A stretch of DNA of 43,606 nt from Parvularcula sp038745625 (GTDB taxonomy: Bacteria; Pseudomonadota; Alphaproteobacteria; Caulobacterales; Parvularculaceae). Of this stretch, positions 1 to 10,298 are shown one piece after another (positions within the stretch are counted from its first letter, which is position 1; each line of letters begins with the position of its first letter). Location of the stretch: contig JBCDLG010000013.1 of the NCBI GenBank assembly GCA_038745625.1, positions 1 to 43,606 of the forward strand, given 5' to 3'. Below the pieces are notes generated by a model, which was not told the origin of the DNA, did not search any database, and was given only the letters and a program-made list of their open reading frames with translations. The position numbers and the translations under genes were made by a program.

Positions 1-179
1 CCGTGGCGGGCGGAACTGGGCGACACATCCTGCGGCTCAGTCACCGCGTAGCAGATCACGTCGCTGCCGGTGTCATAGGTGAAGACCATCCAATCCCGAT
101 AGGTGGCCACCTGCTGCGGCTCGGCGGCGAGGGCGACGGTGGGCGCAAGGGTGAGGAGGAAAGCGGCGAGAGTGCGCAT
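1..179 (-). CDS. IalB-like secreted protein, N-terminal part only
   Basis: This minus-strand gene starts at ATG 179 and runs off the window at position 1, so only about 59 residues are visible. They begin with a clear signal peptide (MRTLAAFLLTLAPTVALAAE, predicted cut after ALA), so the product is exported. The mature start contains YRDWMVFTYDT followed by a Cys and AVTEP, which resembles the opening of the invasion-associated locus B (IalB) family of periplasmic alphaproteobacterial proteins. It lies 81 bp downstream of ccmB on the same strand, where ccmC is often found in related genomes. The family call rests on a short stretch and could be wrong; export is more secure. Confidence 0.55.
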   Translation of the reverse strand, partial: MRTLAAFLLTLAPTVALAAEPQQVATYRDWMVFTYDTGSDVICYAVTEPQDVSPSSARH

Positions 180-260
180 GCAAATCCCTTTGGTTGGTCG
201 ATTCTCGTGCTCTCTATGCCGCAGTTTGGCGCGGCTGGGTAGCCGCTCCTTAGGTGACGA

Positions 261-893
261 TCACGTCAGCTGAAGGCGGATCGCGGCGGCGGTCAGTGAC
301 GGGCAAACAGCGATCGCTTGCAGGCTGTAAGCGCCCAGGATCAAAAACGGCACCACGCTTCCATCCCCCGCTGATGGGCCGAAGACAAGCGGCGGGATGA
401 TCAGCGGGAGGCTCAAAAAGACAAGCAGCGGCGCACCCCGCCTCTGGCTGGTGCACAGGGCACTGACGGTTCCGGCGACGAACACCATCCCCGGGCTGGC
501 GAGCAACAGCGCCAGCGCGCCGAGGAGCGAACCGCCATAGCTGAGAAGCAGGAGCGGCATCGCCACCATCAGAGGCACCGCCAAAACGGCCCACGCCACG
601 GTGAGCTTCATCATCGCGGCTCGGGTGAGGCTGACAGGCGAGAGAAGCACAAGGTCGGTCGCGCCCGATGCGATGTCGTCCTCGAAGAGGCCCTCCACGC
701 CTAGGAAAACGGCGACACCCAAGATGACCCAAAGAAGGCCCGGCCCTGCTGCCTCGAGCACCTCTTTCTCGCTGCCGATCGCCAGCGGTGCAAGAAAACC
801 CAGCACCAGGAGGACGCCGATCCCCACGGCCCAGCCGCCAGAGCGCAGCCGGAGCGTCAGCTCCCGCCGGAAAAGCGCGCGGGTGGGGCTCAT
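261..893 (-). CDS. ccmB: Haem exporter membrane protein CcmB
   Basis: CcmB is the membrane subunit of the CcmAB(CD) ABC transporter of system I cytochrome c maturation, which acts in the inner membrane and drives release of holo-CcmE after haem loading. The 210-residue protein has the expected size (family about 220). It begins with the basic stretch SPTRALFRRELTLRLR and then shows six hydrophobic segments, at roughly residues 22-42, 48-66, 95-120, 124-146, 155-172 and 178-197. The start codon overlaps the end of ccmA by 4 bp (890-893), so the two are translationally coupled. The gene that follows is IalB-like rather than ccmC. Identification rests on the ccmA linkage plus size and hydrophobic profile, and is confident. 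Confidence 0.92.
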   Translation of the reverse strand: MSPTRALFRRELTLRLRSGGWAVGIGVLLVLGFLAPLAIGSEKEVLEAAGPGLLWVILGVAVFLGVEGLFEDDIASGATDLVLLSPVSLTRAAMMKLTVAWAVLAVPLMVAMPLLLLSYGGSLLGALALLLASPGMVFVAGTVSALCTSQRRGAPLLVFLSLPLIIPPLVFGPSAGDGSVVPFLILGAYSLQAIAVCPSLTAAAIRLQLT

Positions 894-1504
894 GCGGCTT
901 TCACCGTCAGTGTGCGGGCGTCAGGGAGGCCGTCCTGGTCGTGGAGCGCGACAATCACGACGCCGCCGCGGGAGCGATGTCCGTCGATCAAGGTCCGCAC
1001 CAGTTCCTGGCCCTCATCATCGAGCGCCGCGAAGGGCTCATCGAGCAGCCATAAGGCGCGTGGACTGACGATCAACCGCAGGAAAGAGAGCCGCTTTTTC
1101 TGGCCCGACGAAAGCTGCCCCGCCCGCGATTGGCCGAGGCGATGAAGACCCAAGACCTTGAGGCTGTCACGGAGCGCTCCGCCATAGAAATCGGTGAGGA
1201 AGTCGGCGTTCTCTTCGACCGTCAGGCGCGGCGACAGCCCGGCCTGGGTGCCAACATAATGGACCTCTTCGGAGCGGATATAGCCGGGGTCGAGCACCTG
1301 GACCCCGCGGCGGAAGGTGATCTCGCCTTCCGATTGGGTGAGGCCCGCAAGGGCACGGAGGAGCGATGTTTTGCCCGAGCCATTGGTCCCGCGCACCATC
1401 AGCGCGTCGCCCGGCATCAGCATAAAACCAGCGCCCGCCAGAACATCCCGTCCTGCGCGGCGCACGGTCAAATCCCGGCACTCCAGCGACATCTCAAAAG
1501 CCAT
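890..1504 (-). CDS. ccmA: Haem exporter ATP-binding protein CcmA
   Basis: This is the cytoplasmic ATPase subunit of the CcmAB cytochrome c biogenesis transporter. The 204-residue protein has all ABC motifs: Walker A GTNGSGKT at residues 39-46, the signature LSSGQ at 131-135 and Walker B WLLDEP at 152-157 followed by FAALD. CcmA proteins are short single-domain ATPases of about 200 residues, as here. The ATG at 1504 is preceded by a GAGGGGG ribosome-binding stretch; a second Met at residue 5 is a possible alternative start. It is the first gene of a minus-strand unit with ccmB and is divergent from the thioesterase at 1669. Confidence 0.93.
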   Translation of the reverse strand: MAFEMSLECRDLTVRRAGRDVLAGAGFMLMPGDALMVRGTNGSGKTSLLRALAGLTQSEGEITFRRGVQVLDPGYIRSEEVHYVGTQAGLSPRLTVEENADFLTDFYGGALRDSLKVLGLHRLGQSRAGQLSSGQKKRLSFLRLIVSPRALWLLDEPFAALDDEGQELVRTLIDGHRSRGGVVIVALHDQDGLPDARTLTVKAA

Positions 1505-1668
1505 AGCCCCCTCTGATGCGCTGGTCCGGCAGGCGGGGGCAAGAGACGCACCGCAGCGGCGCTGAGGGCGGTGTTGATGACATCATGAAACCTCTGATAT
1601 GCAAAGGAAACTCGCGTCGACACTGGCAACGCCGCTAGTCTCATCCGGCGAACCGAGACGGAGCGAGC

Positions 1669-2061
1669 ATGATCAGCGGCAATCTGGGCGATGCCCAACC
1701 CTTCACCAAGCTGATGGGTGTCGACGTCACCCTGGCTGAGAAGGAGCGGGTCGAGGGGCGGCTTGAGGTGCGGGAGGATCTCTGCACCACAGGCGGCATT
1801 CTCCATGGCGGCGCGATCATGGCCTTCGCCGATGGTCTTGGCGCGATCGGGGCCTTCTTGAACCTGCCCGATGGCGCGGGCGGGACGACGACGATTGAAA
1901 GCAAGACCAACTTCCTCGGCGCCGCGCCGCAGGGCAGCGTGGTGACGGCCGAGACGACGCCGGTCAAAGTCGGTCGTCGGATGTCGGTCTGGCAGACCAA
2001 GATCACCCGCGAAGACGGCAAAGACGTGGCCCTGGTAACCCAGACCCAGCTGGTTCTTTAA
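1669..2061 (+). CDS. PaaI-family hotdog-fold acyl-CoA thioesterase
   Basis: The 130-residue product fits the single-domain hotdog thioesterases of the PaaI/YbgC-like group, which hydrolyse acyl- or aryl-CoA thioesters in the cytoplasm, usually as tetramers. The diagnostic stretch is residues 44-62 (GGILHGGAIMAFADGLGAI): the HGG turn is followed by the central helix that carries the catalytic acidic residue, here Asp58. The C-terminal part has the strands TTTIESKTNFLG and VGRRMSVWQTKI typical of the family. Its substrate cannot be told from sequence. It lies between divergent ccmA and co-directional acnA, 200 bp before the latter, and probably has its own promoter in 1505-1668. Confidence 0.85.
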   Translation: MISGNLGDAQPFTKLMGVDVTLAEKERVEGRLEVREDLCTTGGILHGGAIMAFADGLGAIGAFLNLPDGAGGTTTIESKTNFLGAAPQGSVVTAETTPVKVGRRMSVWQTKITREDGKDVALVTQTQLVL

Positions 2062-2072
2062 TTCGGCCAGCA

Positions 2073-2136
2073 AAAGACTATCTCTTAGCTATACAGTCTT
2101 TGAGCCTTGCGCGCCTCGGTTGTTTGACAACCGAGG
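2073..2136. other. Two inverted repeats upstream of acnA
   Basis: In the 200 bp between the thioesterase and acnA there are two potential hairpins. The first pairs AAAGACT (2073-2079) with AGTCTTT (2095-2101) around a 15-nt loop. The second is stronger: CCTCGGTTG (2114-2122), loop TTTGA, CAACCGAGG (2128-2136), nine perfect pairs. A CCTTTTGC stretch follows, but there is no clean T-tract, so this may be a weak terminator for the thioesterase transcript or a structured leader of acnA. Confidence 0.4.
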
Positions 2137-2261
2137 GGGCGGCCTTTTGCTCGCCGCGCGGAGGTCTGCTCGCGCCGCATAGACAGCGGCGGAGTGCCCG
2201 CCCATAAGCAGCTCAGAGAATTATACCTTGTGCGAACCATTCTCAAGAAGGAGCCCGCCTT

Positions 2262-4931
<2,670 letters not shown>

Positions 4932-4963
4932 GCGAGCTTTAGCCGAGTGGCCAAACGACAAAC

Positions 4964-4999
4964 AAAAGCCCCGTGAGGATCGCGCCTCACGGGGCTTTT
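4964..4999. terminator. Bidirectional intrinsic terminator, acnA / 5019 gene
   Basis: A perfect 15-bp inverted repeat, AAAAGCCCCGTGAGG (4964-4978) and CCTCACGGGGCTTTT (4985-4999), flanks a 6-nt loop. It ends in a T-run on the plus strand and an equivalent T-run on the minus strand. It lies 32 bp after the acnA stop and 19 bp after the stop of the convergent gene, so it serves both. Confidence 0.93.
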
Positions 5000-5018
5000 T
5001 CATTCAGTTATTCAGCAT

Positions 5019-5645
5019 TTAGGAGCGATGCTTTTTGCGTGTGAACCCCAGAGCACCCAGACCCGCTGCCATCAGCGGCAGGGCGCCGGGCACTGGGATT
5101 TCGTTGAAGGCAATCGACTCGATGTAGAAACCATCATTACCCTGAAGAGCAGCGATCATCATCGTCGATGCGGTCAGTGATCCCATCGCGATCTGGTTAA
5201 ACGGATCGATCGGAACATTCTCAAAAATGCCGGTCAGATCGCCGAGCCCGTTGCCAGCGAAAATCGTAAAATTGTCGTTGGTCAGTGCCAGGTTGAATTC
5301 AATCTGGGTGAACTCCACGACTTCACCGCTGCCTGAGCGGCGCACTTCAGCGAACAGCCCTTCATTCGGGCCAAAACCGTCGATCTGGCCAGCATCGAAG
5401 ATGTTGCGGCGTATACCCACGCCGAAACCATTGCTGATCAGGCCGCTCGACGGGTTGAACACCGGGTTGTCGAACGTCCCGCCCACCGTGAACGGCGCGA
5501 TCACCAGCTGCAGATCGCCGTCGTCATAGACAACGGACTCACCAGTTGAGTTGACGCTGACATTGGTGAGATCGACGACGATCGCATGGGCCGTTGCGAA
5601 AAAGGTGAGCGCAACGCTCACAGCACCGAGTACAAGTTTGTTCAT
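5019..5645 (-). CDS. Exported protein with PEP-CTERM/VPLPA-type sorting tail (paralogue A)
   Basis: I place the start at ATG 5645, giving 208 residues, because it directly begins a signal peptide (MNKLVLGAVSVALTFFATAHA) and is preceded by GGGAGGAGG; an upstream in-frame extension has no such features. The C-terminus has a tripartite sorting tail: VPVPGALP, a hydrophobic helix (LMAAGLGALGF) and the basic end TRKKHRS. Such tails are recognised by exosortase/archaeosortase-type enzymes in Gram-negative bacteria. The middle is acidic and Asn/Gly-rich, with no enzyme motif that I recognise. It is a diverged tandem copy of the gene at 5812 (matching blocks QIDGFGPNEGLF, DNFTIFAGNG and MIAALQGNDGF). 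Function is unknown; surface or matrix display is the inference. Confidence 0.8.
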   Translation of the reverse strand: MNKLVLGAVSVALTFFATAHAIVVDLTNVSVNSTGESVVYDDGDLQLVIAPFTVGGTFDNPVFNPSSGLISNGFGVGIRRNIFDAGQIDGFGPNEGLFAEVRRSGSGEVVEFTQIEFNLALTNDNFTIFAGNGLGDLTGIFENVPIDPFNQIAMGSLTASTMMIAALQGNDGFYIESIAFNEIPVPGALPLMAAGLGALGFTRKKHRS

Positions 5646-5752
5646 GGGGCCCCTCCTCCCTAACAAATTATCGGTACACATTATCATTGGGGCGGCGCTC
5701 CGTAAACATCCGAAATGGAAACGCCGAACTCGCGCGGCAGGTGTTAGACGCG

Positions 5753-5787
5753 AAAACACCCGCGGAAGATCACTTCCCGCGGGTGTT
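5753..5787 (-). terminator. Intrinsic terminator after paralogue B
   Basis: A long hairpin pairs AACACCCGCGGAAG (5755-5768) with CTTCCCGCGGGTGTT (5773-5787) with one bulged C and the 4-nt loop ATCA. Read on the minus strand it lies 24 bp after the stop of the gene at 5812-6498 and runs into TTTT, so it should end that transcript. It also separates the tandem paralogues into two transcription units. Confidence 0.8.
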
Positions 5788-5811
5788 GGCTAATCTTCTG
5801 TCTGCTGATGC

Positions 5812-6498
5812 TTATGCGCGCCGTTTTTTCCGTGCGAAACCGAGAGCACCGAGGCCAGCCGCCATCAGCGGAAGTGCGCCGGGCAGTGGGACGGGATCCA
5901 TTGGCTCGTCTTTCTTCCACTCAAAGCTGAAGGATTTCAGCTTCCAATCGTCGTTCTTCTCAAGGGCCGCGACAATCACGGTGGCTACGTTCTCAACAAG
6001 GATCGGGGCGGTCACAGGGCTCGATAGGTAAGGCGTGCTGTTGCCTGGGATGTCCACGTCGTCGTGGATCAGCGACACGGTGCGGTAGCCTTCTTCTCCG
6101 CCGAAAACGGAGAATTCATCGTCCGACGAGACATAGGTGAAGGTGAAGCTCGTGAAATCGATGTGCACCAACTCTTTGTTGTCGTGCGACTGGGCCTGAA
6201 TGAGGATGCCCTCATCTTTGCCCTTGCCATCGACCTGGTGGTTGTCGTTGCCGCCACGGTCCAGCCACAGGCCCGAATTGCCGCTATACATGTCATCCGA
6301 CAGTTGCCACTTGCCGTTTTTCTTGACCATACCGCTGACGATAAAATCCAGCTTGCCGTGCGGCGTCATCACATCGTCGATATGCGCGACGCCCTGGTGA
6401 TTGACGTGCAAATTCATGAGATTGACGGTGACCGGCGCGGCGTAGCTGATGCCAAGCGCGGTCACGGTCGCTGCCAGCGCAGCGAGAAACTTTTTCAT
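5812..6498 (-). CDS. Exported protein with VPLPGA-type sorting tail (paralogue B)
   Basis: The start at ATG 6498 gives 228 residues and opens with a signal peptide (MKKFLAALAATVTALGISYA) behind a GAGGGGACCCCCA leader. The C-terminus is VPLPGALP, then LMAAGLGALGF, then ARKKRRA: motif, membrane helix and basic cluster, as in PEP-CTERM/VPLPA-CTERM proteins. The tail is nearly identical to that of the neighbour at 5019. The bodies match in order too: VNLMNLHVN versus VDLTNVSVN, QVDGKGKDEGIL versus QIDGFGPNEGLF, DEFSVFGGEEG versus DNFTIFAGNG, and VAALEKNDDW versus IAALQGNDGF. This supports an old tandem duplication. The protein is unusually rich in Asp, His and Lys. Its role is unknown. Confidence 0.8.
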   Translation of the reverse strand: MKKFLAALAATVTALGISYAAPVTVNLMNLHVNHQGVAHIDDVMTPHGKLDFIVSGMVKKNGKWQLSDDMYSGNSGLWLDRGGNDNHQVDGKGKDEGILIQAQSHDNKELVHIDFTSFTFTYVSSDDEFSVFGGEEGYRTVSLIHDDVDIPGNSTPYLSSPVTAPILVENVATVIVAALEKNDDWKLKSFSFEWKKDEPMDPVPLPGALPLMAAGLGALGFARKKRRA

Positions 6499-6533
6499 TG
6501 GGGGTCCCCTCAAACTTACCCGGGTTGTGATAC

Positions 6534-6562
6534 TTTTTATCAATTTGGCGTGATAATGTAAA
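6534..6562 (-). promoter_or_regulatory. Candidate sigma-70 promoter for paralogue B
   Basis: On the minus strand, TTTACA (6562-6557) is separated by 17 nt from TAAAAA (6539-6534), resembling -35 and -10 boxes with 5/6 and 4/6 matches to the E. coli consensus. It lies about 36 bp upstream of the ATG at 6498 in an AT-rich stretch. This is a visual match only. Confidence 0.35.
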
Positions 6563-6566
6563 TGTT

Positions 6567-6581
6567 ACGTTGAGACAACGT
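6567..6581. repeat. Palindrome ACGTTG-AGA-CAACGT
   Basis: A 6-bp inverted repeat with a 3-bp spacer lies just upstream of the candidate promoter of the gene at 5812-6498. Its position between that promoter and the divergent gene at 6637 would suit an operator, but no regulator is identified. Confidence 0.35.
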
Positions 6582-6636
6582 TAACTGAGCGGTCGTCGGG
6601 CCTTTTGGATTGGCGCGACCCGCCTATATGGGCGGG

Positions 6637-6957
6637 ATGTCCAGACCCGTGACCGTGACCCTTGAGCACTCCAAGACCATCGACGAGGCGAAGAAACGCA
6701 TCGACGACGGCATCGCCGAGCTAACCGGCTCCGTTGCCGGCAAGATGGCGATCAAGATCGACAAGCACTGGGAAGGGGAAACGCTCCACTTCTCCGCCCG
6801 CGCGATGATGCAAAAGCTCTCGGGTACAGCGGAGATCTTCCCCCAACATGTGCGGATCACCGTGGTGCTGCCTGACATTCTTGCGGGGATGGCGGAGAAG
6901 GTAACGAACCAGATCCAGAAGAAGGGTACGCTGATGCTAGAGGACAAAAGCGTCTAA
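6637..6957 (+). CDS. Polyhydroxyalkanoic acid system family protein
   Basis: The 106-residue product resembles the PHA granule-associated small protein family (PHA_gran_rgn). It begins SRPVTVTLEHSKTIDEAKKRIDDGI and has the amphipathic pattern WEGETLHFSARAM followed by strands ending in ITVVLPDIL. Members are small soluble proteins found in PHA producers; their biochemical role is poorly defined. ATG 6637 has GGGCGGG before it; an ATG at 6628 in the same frame is an alternative start. It probably forms a unit with the lipoprotein gene at 7031. The call rests on overall resemblance without an active-site motif. Confidence 0.7.
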   Translation: MSRPVTVTLEHSKTIDEAKKRIDDGIAELTGSVAGKMAIKIDKHWEGETLHFSARAMMQKLSGTAEIFPQHVRITVVLPDILAGMAEKVTNQIQKKGTLMLEDKSV

Positions 6958-7030
6958 GCGACCACAGAAACGCGCTGAACGGTTGGCCGGGGCGTTCTTT
7001 CGCTCTGCTGCCTCTTGTATCTTGGCGCCC

Positions 7031-7552
7031 ATGACCAAGCACATGCTCTTGCTTGCGACTTTGCTGCTTGTCGCCTGCGAACCTCGGCCGGTGTGGGACC
7101 TTAAGCTTGCCCATACGGGCGATGGCGAGGTGCTCAGCGGCTCAGAGGCGGCGCTTGTCGCGGCGATCCGCAATGGTTGCGCGTTGCGGGTCGGCTGGGG
7201 CGCACGGCGACGTTCTGATCCTCAGCACACCATCGAACATGCCAGCGAACCGCTTTGGATCGCTGTGCGTGATGGCCAGTTCGTCGAGGTGCAGATCGGC
7301 GACTATCTCATCAATCTGGGTGTCCTTGGCGAGCCAAACGAAGATCACCCCGCGCGCCAGCGCTTCGGCGGCACGGAGCAGGTGGTGATGTGGCGCGCGA
7401 ACCTGAAGACCGATGGGAGCTTCGATGCGGTCTGGTATGCGCCCCATAGCGGCGCGTTCGTCGAACGGGTGCCGCAGCGCCACCCGATGCGCTGGTACGC
7501 CAATTGTCGGGCCACCTCGTCCGCGCCGCTTTTTCCAGAGCTAGCAGGGTGA
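7031..7552 (+). CDS. Putative lipoprotein of unknown function
   Basis: The 173-residue protein starts MTKHMLLLATLLLVAC, a lipoprotein signal peptide whose lipobox LVAC ends at Cys16, so it should be lipid-anchored facing the periplasm. I do not recognise the mature domain. Notable stretches are RNGCALRVGWGARRR, DGQFVEVQIGDYLINL, EQVVMWRA and the final VPQRHPMRWYANC; Cys50 and a late Cys near residue 163 could form a disulphide. It follows the PHA-family gene by 73 bp. Expression as a membrane-attached periplasmic protein is likely; no function can be assigned. Confidence 0.75.
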   Translation: MTKHMLLLATLLLVACEPRPVWDLKLAHTGDGEVLSGSEAALVAAIRNGCALRVGWGARRRSDPQHTIEHASEPLWIAVRDGQFVEVQIGDYLINLGVLGEPNEDHPARQRFGGTEQVVMWRANLKTDGSFDAVWYAPHSGAFVERVPQRHPMRWYANCRATSSAPLFPELAG

Positions 7553-7652
7553 GAAAGATCGTCACCCGTCGCCTTTGAATTCTGCCCGTCCGCCTCCTAG
7601 ATCGGCGTTATAGCGAAGTCCGCAGCACGCGCTGCCAGCCAAAGAAATCAGC

Positions 7653-7997
7653 ATGCCCCATATTGTTATTGAAGCTTCCGCGCCCGTCCTCAAAGCCGTG
7701 GCGCCCGATCATCTCTTGAAGGCGACCTATGAGGGGGCTGTCGCCTCAGAGCTTTTCGACAGTTGGGACATCAAGTCCCGGCTCGTGCCCTACACCCATC
7801 ATCATCAAGGCAAGAGGACGCTTCCGTTTATCCACGTGACCGCGAAGATCTTGAGCGGACGAACCGACGAGCAAAAGAAACGACTGAGCGATTTGATCCT
7901 AGAAAAGCTCCAGGCCTTTGGACTGAAGCCCGTCTCCCTGACGGTCACAACGGAGGACATCAGGCGGGAGACCTACGCCAAAGAGGTTCTGAGCTAG
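7653..7997 (+). CDS. 5-carboxymethyl-2-hydroxymuconate isomerase-like tautomerase
   Basis: The 114-residue protein fits the CHMI family of the tautomerase superfamily. These cytosolic trimers use the N-terminal proline, freed by removal of Met1, as general base; here Pro2 follows Met in MPHIVIEAS, as required. CHMI isomerises 5-carboxymethyl-2-hydroxymuconate in homoprotocatechuate degradation. No other gene of that pathway is nearby, so the physiological substrate may differ. Length matches the family (about 115-130). Conserved-looking stretches include RLVPYTHHHQG and FIHVTAKILSGRTDEQKKRLS. Confidence 0.8.
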   Translation: MPHIVIEASAPVLKAVAPDHLLKATYEGAVASELFDSWDIKSRLVPYTHHHQGKRTLPFIHVTAKILSGRTDEQKKRLSDLILEKLQAFGLKPVSLTVTTEDIRRETYAKEVLS

Positions 7998-8101
7998 TTG
8001 GGCGGGCGGGGGCGCCCTGCTGGCGCCAGCCTTCGGCGGCTCTTGGGCAGTGAACTTAAAGTCACGTTGCGCCGAGGCGCTGTGCCCTTTAACCGCCCTT
8101 C

Positions 8102-9904
8102 ATGACTGACCTCTCGCATATCCGGAACTTCTCGATCGTGGCCCATATCGACCACGGCAAATCGACCCTGGCTGACCGCCTGATCCAGGTGACAGGCGGG
8201 TTGTCCGAGCGCGAGATGCAGGAGCAGGTCCTCGACAATATGGACCTCGAACGCGAGCGCGGCATCACCATCAAGGCGCAGACCGTGCGCCTCAACTACA
8301 CCGCGCAGAACGGTGAGGAGTACATCCTCAACCTCATCGACACCCCAGGGCATGTCGACTTTGCCTATGAGGTGAACCGGAGCCTGGCCGCTGTTGAGGG
8401 CTCTCTTCTCGTGGTTGATGCCAGCCAAGGCGTCGAGGCGCAGACCCTCGCCAATGTCTATCAGGCGATTGAGGTCAACCACGAGATCGTTCCTGTCCTG
8501 AACAAAATCGACCTCCCCGCCGCTGAGCCCGACCGGGTGAAGGAGCAGATCGAGGAGGTCATCGGCCTTGATGCCTCCGATGCCGTCGAGATCTCGGCGA
8601 AGACCGGCATGGGTGTCCCTGATGTCCTTGAGGCGATCGTCACGCGTCTGCCGGAGCCGGAGGGCGATGCGGAAGCGCCGCTCAAAGCCATGCTGGTCGA
8701 CAGCTGGTACGATCTCTACCTCGGTGTGGTGGTGCTGGTCCGGATCATCGATGGTAAGCTCAAGAAGAACCAAAAGATCCGTATGATGAAGGCAGGCGCG
8801 ACCTATCAAGTCGACCAGGTCGGCGTCTTCACGCCCAAACGGGTGGAGATGGATGAGCTTGGCCCGGGCGAGATCGGGTATCTCACCGCCTCCATCAAAG
8901 AGGTGGCGGACACCAAGGTCGGCGACACGATCACGGATGAAAAGAAACCCGCTGCCGAGGCGCTGGCAGGCTTCCAGCCGAACCAGCCCGTGGTCTTCTG
9001 CGGCCTCTTCCCCGTCGATAGCGCGGATTTCGAAGACCTGCGCGACGCTATCGCCAAGCTGCGTCTCAATGATGCGAGCTTTGAGTATGAGATGGAGACG
9101 TCCGCCGCGCTCGGCTTTGGTTTCCGCTGCGGCTTTTTGGGCCTCTTGCATCTTGAGATCGTCCGTGAGCGGCTGGAGCGTGAGTTCAACATCGATCTCA
9201 TCACCACCGCGCCGTCGGTGGTCTATCATATGTATAAGACCGACGGGACGATGGAGGAGCTCCACAACCCCGCCGATATGCCGGACCCGGTGCATATTGA
9301 TCACCTCGAAGAGCCCTGGATCAAAGCGACGATCCTGGTGCCCGACGATTATCTCGGCGGTGTCCTCAAGCTCTGTGAGGACCGCCGCGGCATCCAGCAG
9401 GATCTCACCTATGCCGGCAGCCGGGCAATGGTCGTCTATGAGCTGCCGCTCAACGAGGTCGTGTTTGACTTCTACGATCGGCTGAAATCGATCACCAAGG
9501 GCTATGCCAGCTTCGATTATACGATCATTGGCTATCGCAAGGACGATCTCGTCCGTATGCAGATCCTCGTCAACGAAGAGCCCGTCGATGCGCTCGCGGT
9601 CGTCGTCCACCGGTCCAAAGCGGAAGTGCGCGGCCGGGCGATGTGTGAGCGGTTGAAAGACCTCATCCCGCGGCACCTTTTCAAGATCCCGATCCAGGCA
9701 GCCCTTGGTGGCCGGGTGATTGCGCGGGAGACGATCGGTGCGATGCGCAAAGACGTGACCGCGAAATGCTATGGTGGTGACGCCACGCGGAAACGAAAAC
9801 TTCTGGATAAACAAAAAGCTGGTAAGAAGAAGATGCGCCAGTTTGGGCGCGTCGAGATCCCGCAAGAGGCCTTTATCAAGGCGCTGAAAATGGATGATGC
9901 TTAG
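8102..9904 (+). CDS. lepA: Elongation factor 4 (LepA), ribosome back-translocase GTPase
   Basis: LepA/EF4 is a translational GTPase that acts on stalled or mistranslocating ribosomes and in 30S biogenesis. The 600-residue protein has the standard length and all G motifs: AHIDHGKST (residues 14-22), the switch-I stretch RGITIKAQ, DTPGHVD, NKIDLP and SAKTG. The LepA-specific C-terminal domain is intact (for example AKCYGGDATRKRKLLDKQKAGKK, split here: AKCYGGDATRKRK then LLDKQKAGKK), ending in the usual MRQFGRVEIPQEAFIKAL. The ATG at 8102 gives the typical N-terminus MTDLSHIRNFSIVAH. The stop overlaps the next gene. The 660-residue frame on the opposite strand is a shadow. Confidence 0.98.
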   Translation: MTDLSHIRNFSIVAHIDHGKSTLADRLIQVTGGLSEREMQEQVLDNMDLERERGITIKAQTVRLNYTAQNGEEYILNLIDTPGHVDFAYEVNRSLAAVEGSLLVVDASQGVEAQTLANVYQAIEVNHEIVPVLNKIDLPAAEPDRVKEQIEEVIGLDASDAVEISAKTGMGVPDVLEAIVTRLPEPEGDAEAPLKAMLVDSWYDLYLGVVVLVRIIDGKLKKNQKIRMMKAGATYQVDQVGVFTPKRVEMDELGPGEIGYLTASIKEVADTKVGDTITDEKKPAAEALAGFQPNQPVVFCGLFPVDSADFEDLRDAIAKLRLNDASFEYEMETSAALGFGFRCGFLGLLHLEIVRERLEREFNIDLITTAPSVVYHMYKTDGTMEELHNPADMPDPVHIDHLEEPWIKATILVPDDYLGGVLKLCEDRRGIQQDLTYAGSRAMVVYELPLNEVVFDFYDRLKSITKGYASFDYTIIGYRKDDLVRMQILVNEEPVDALAVVVHRSKAEVRGRAMCERLKDLIPRHLFKIPIQAALGGRVIARETIGAMRKDVTAKCYGGDATRKRKLLDKQKAGKKKMRQFGRVEIPQEAFIKALKMDDA

Positions 9905-10298
9905 TCTGGTTCGAGCTTTCCTGGTGGGGGCGTTGATTGCGCTCCTGGTGCCCGTCGCCGTGGCGGCTGCAACCATGAGCGGGATGGCCGGGCCGCGCTA
10001 TCAGATCGTCGATCTTCTGCCCTATGTGAGTTCCGTCGTCGCGGCACTTCTCTTGTCGTCGGCGATCTTCGCCACACTCCTCAATTCAGCCCTAAGGTTG
10101 CCGCGCGGCATCGCCGACGGGGTTGCTGGTGCGCTGATCTCGGGCGGGGCGATGTTCTATGGCGCGGGCGTTGAACACGTCTTTGCCGATCTTGGCCTTG
10201 GACCGATTGTGCTGAGCATTTTTGGCGCAATCATTGCCATTCTGTCGGGCATTCTTGCGTCCTTCCGCTGGCAGCTGTCGGGCCGTCCTGGCGCCTAG
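9894..10298 (+). CDS. Small integral membrane protein of unknown function
   Basis: This 134-residue protein starts inside the last codons of lepA (11-bp overlap, with consecutive ATGs at 9894 and 9897), so it is probably translated by coupling to lepA. It has four hydrophobic segments, at about residues 5-29, 42-62, 72-96 and 103-124, with Gly/Ala-rich turns, suggesting four membrane helices. I recognise no family motif. Its stop overlaps by 4 bp the stop of the convergent sensor kinase gene. The arrangement supports a real gene despite the lack of an assignment. Confidence 0.65.
   Translation: MMLSLVRAFLVGALIALLVPVAVAAATMSGMAGPRYQIVDLLPYVSSVVAALLLSSAIFATLLNSALRLPRGIADGVAGALISGGAMFYGAGVEHVFADLGLGPIVLSIFGAIIAILSGILASFRWQLSGRPGA

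Noticed and set aside
8019..8030. Perfect palindrome GCTGGCGCCAGC before lepA
   Set aside because: In GC-rich DNA a 12-bp palindrome without a T-run or partner copy is not good evidence for a terminator or operator.
7994..9976. 660-residue minus-strand open frame
   Set aside because: It is the reverse shadow of lepA, which is unmistakable on the plus strand.
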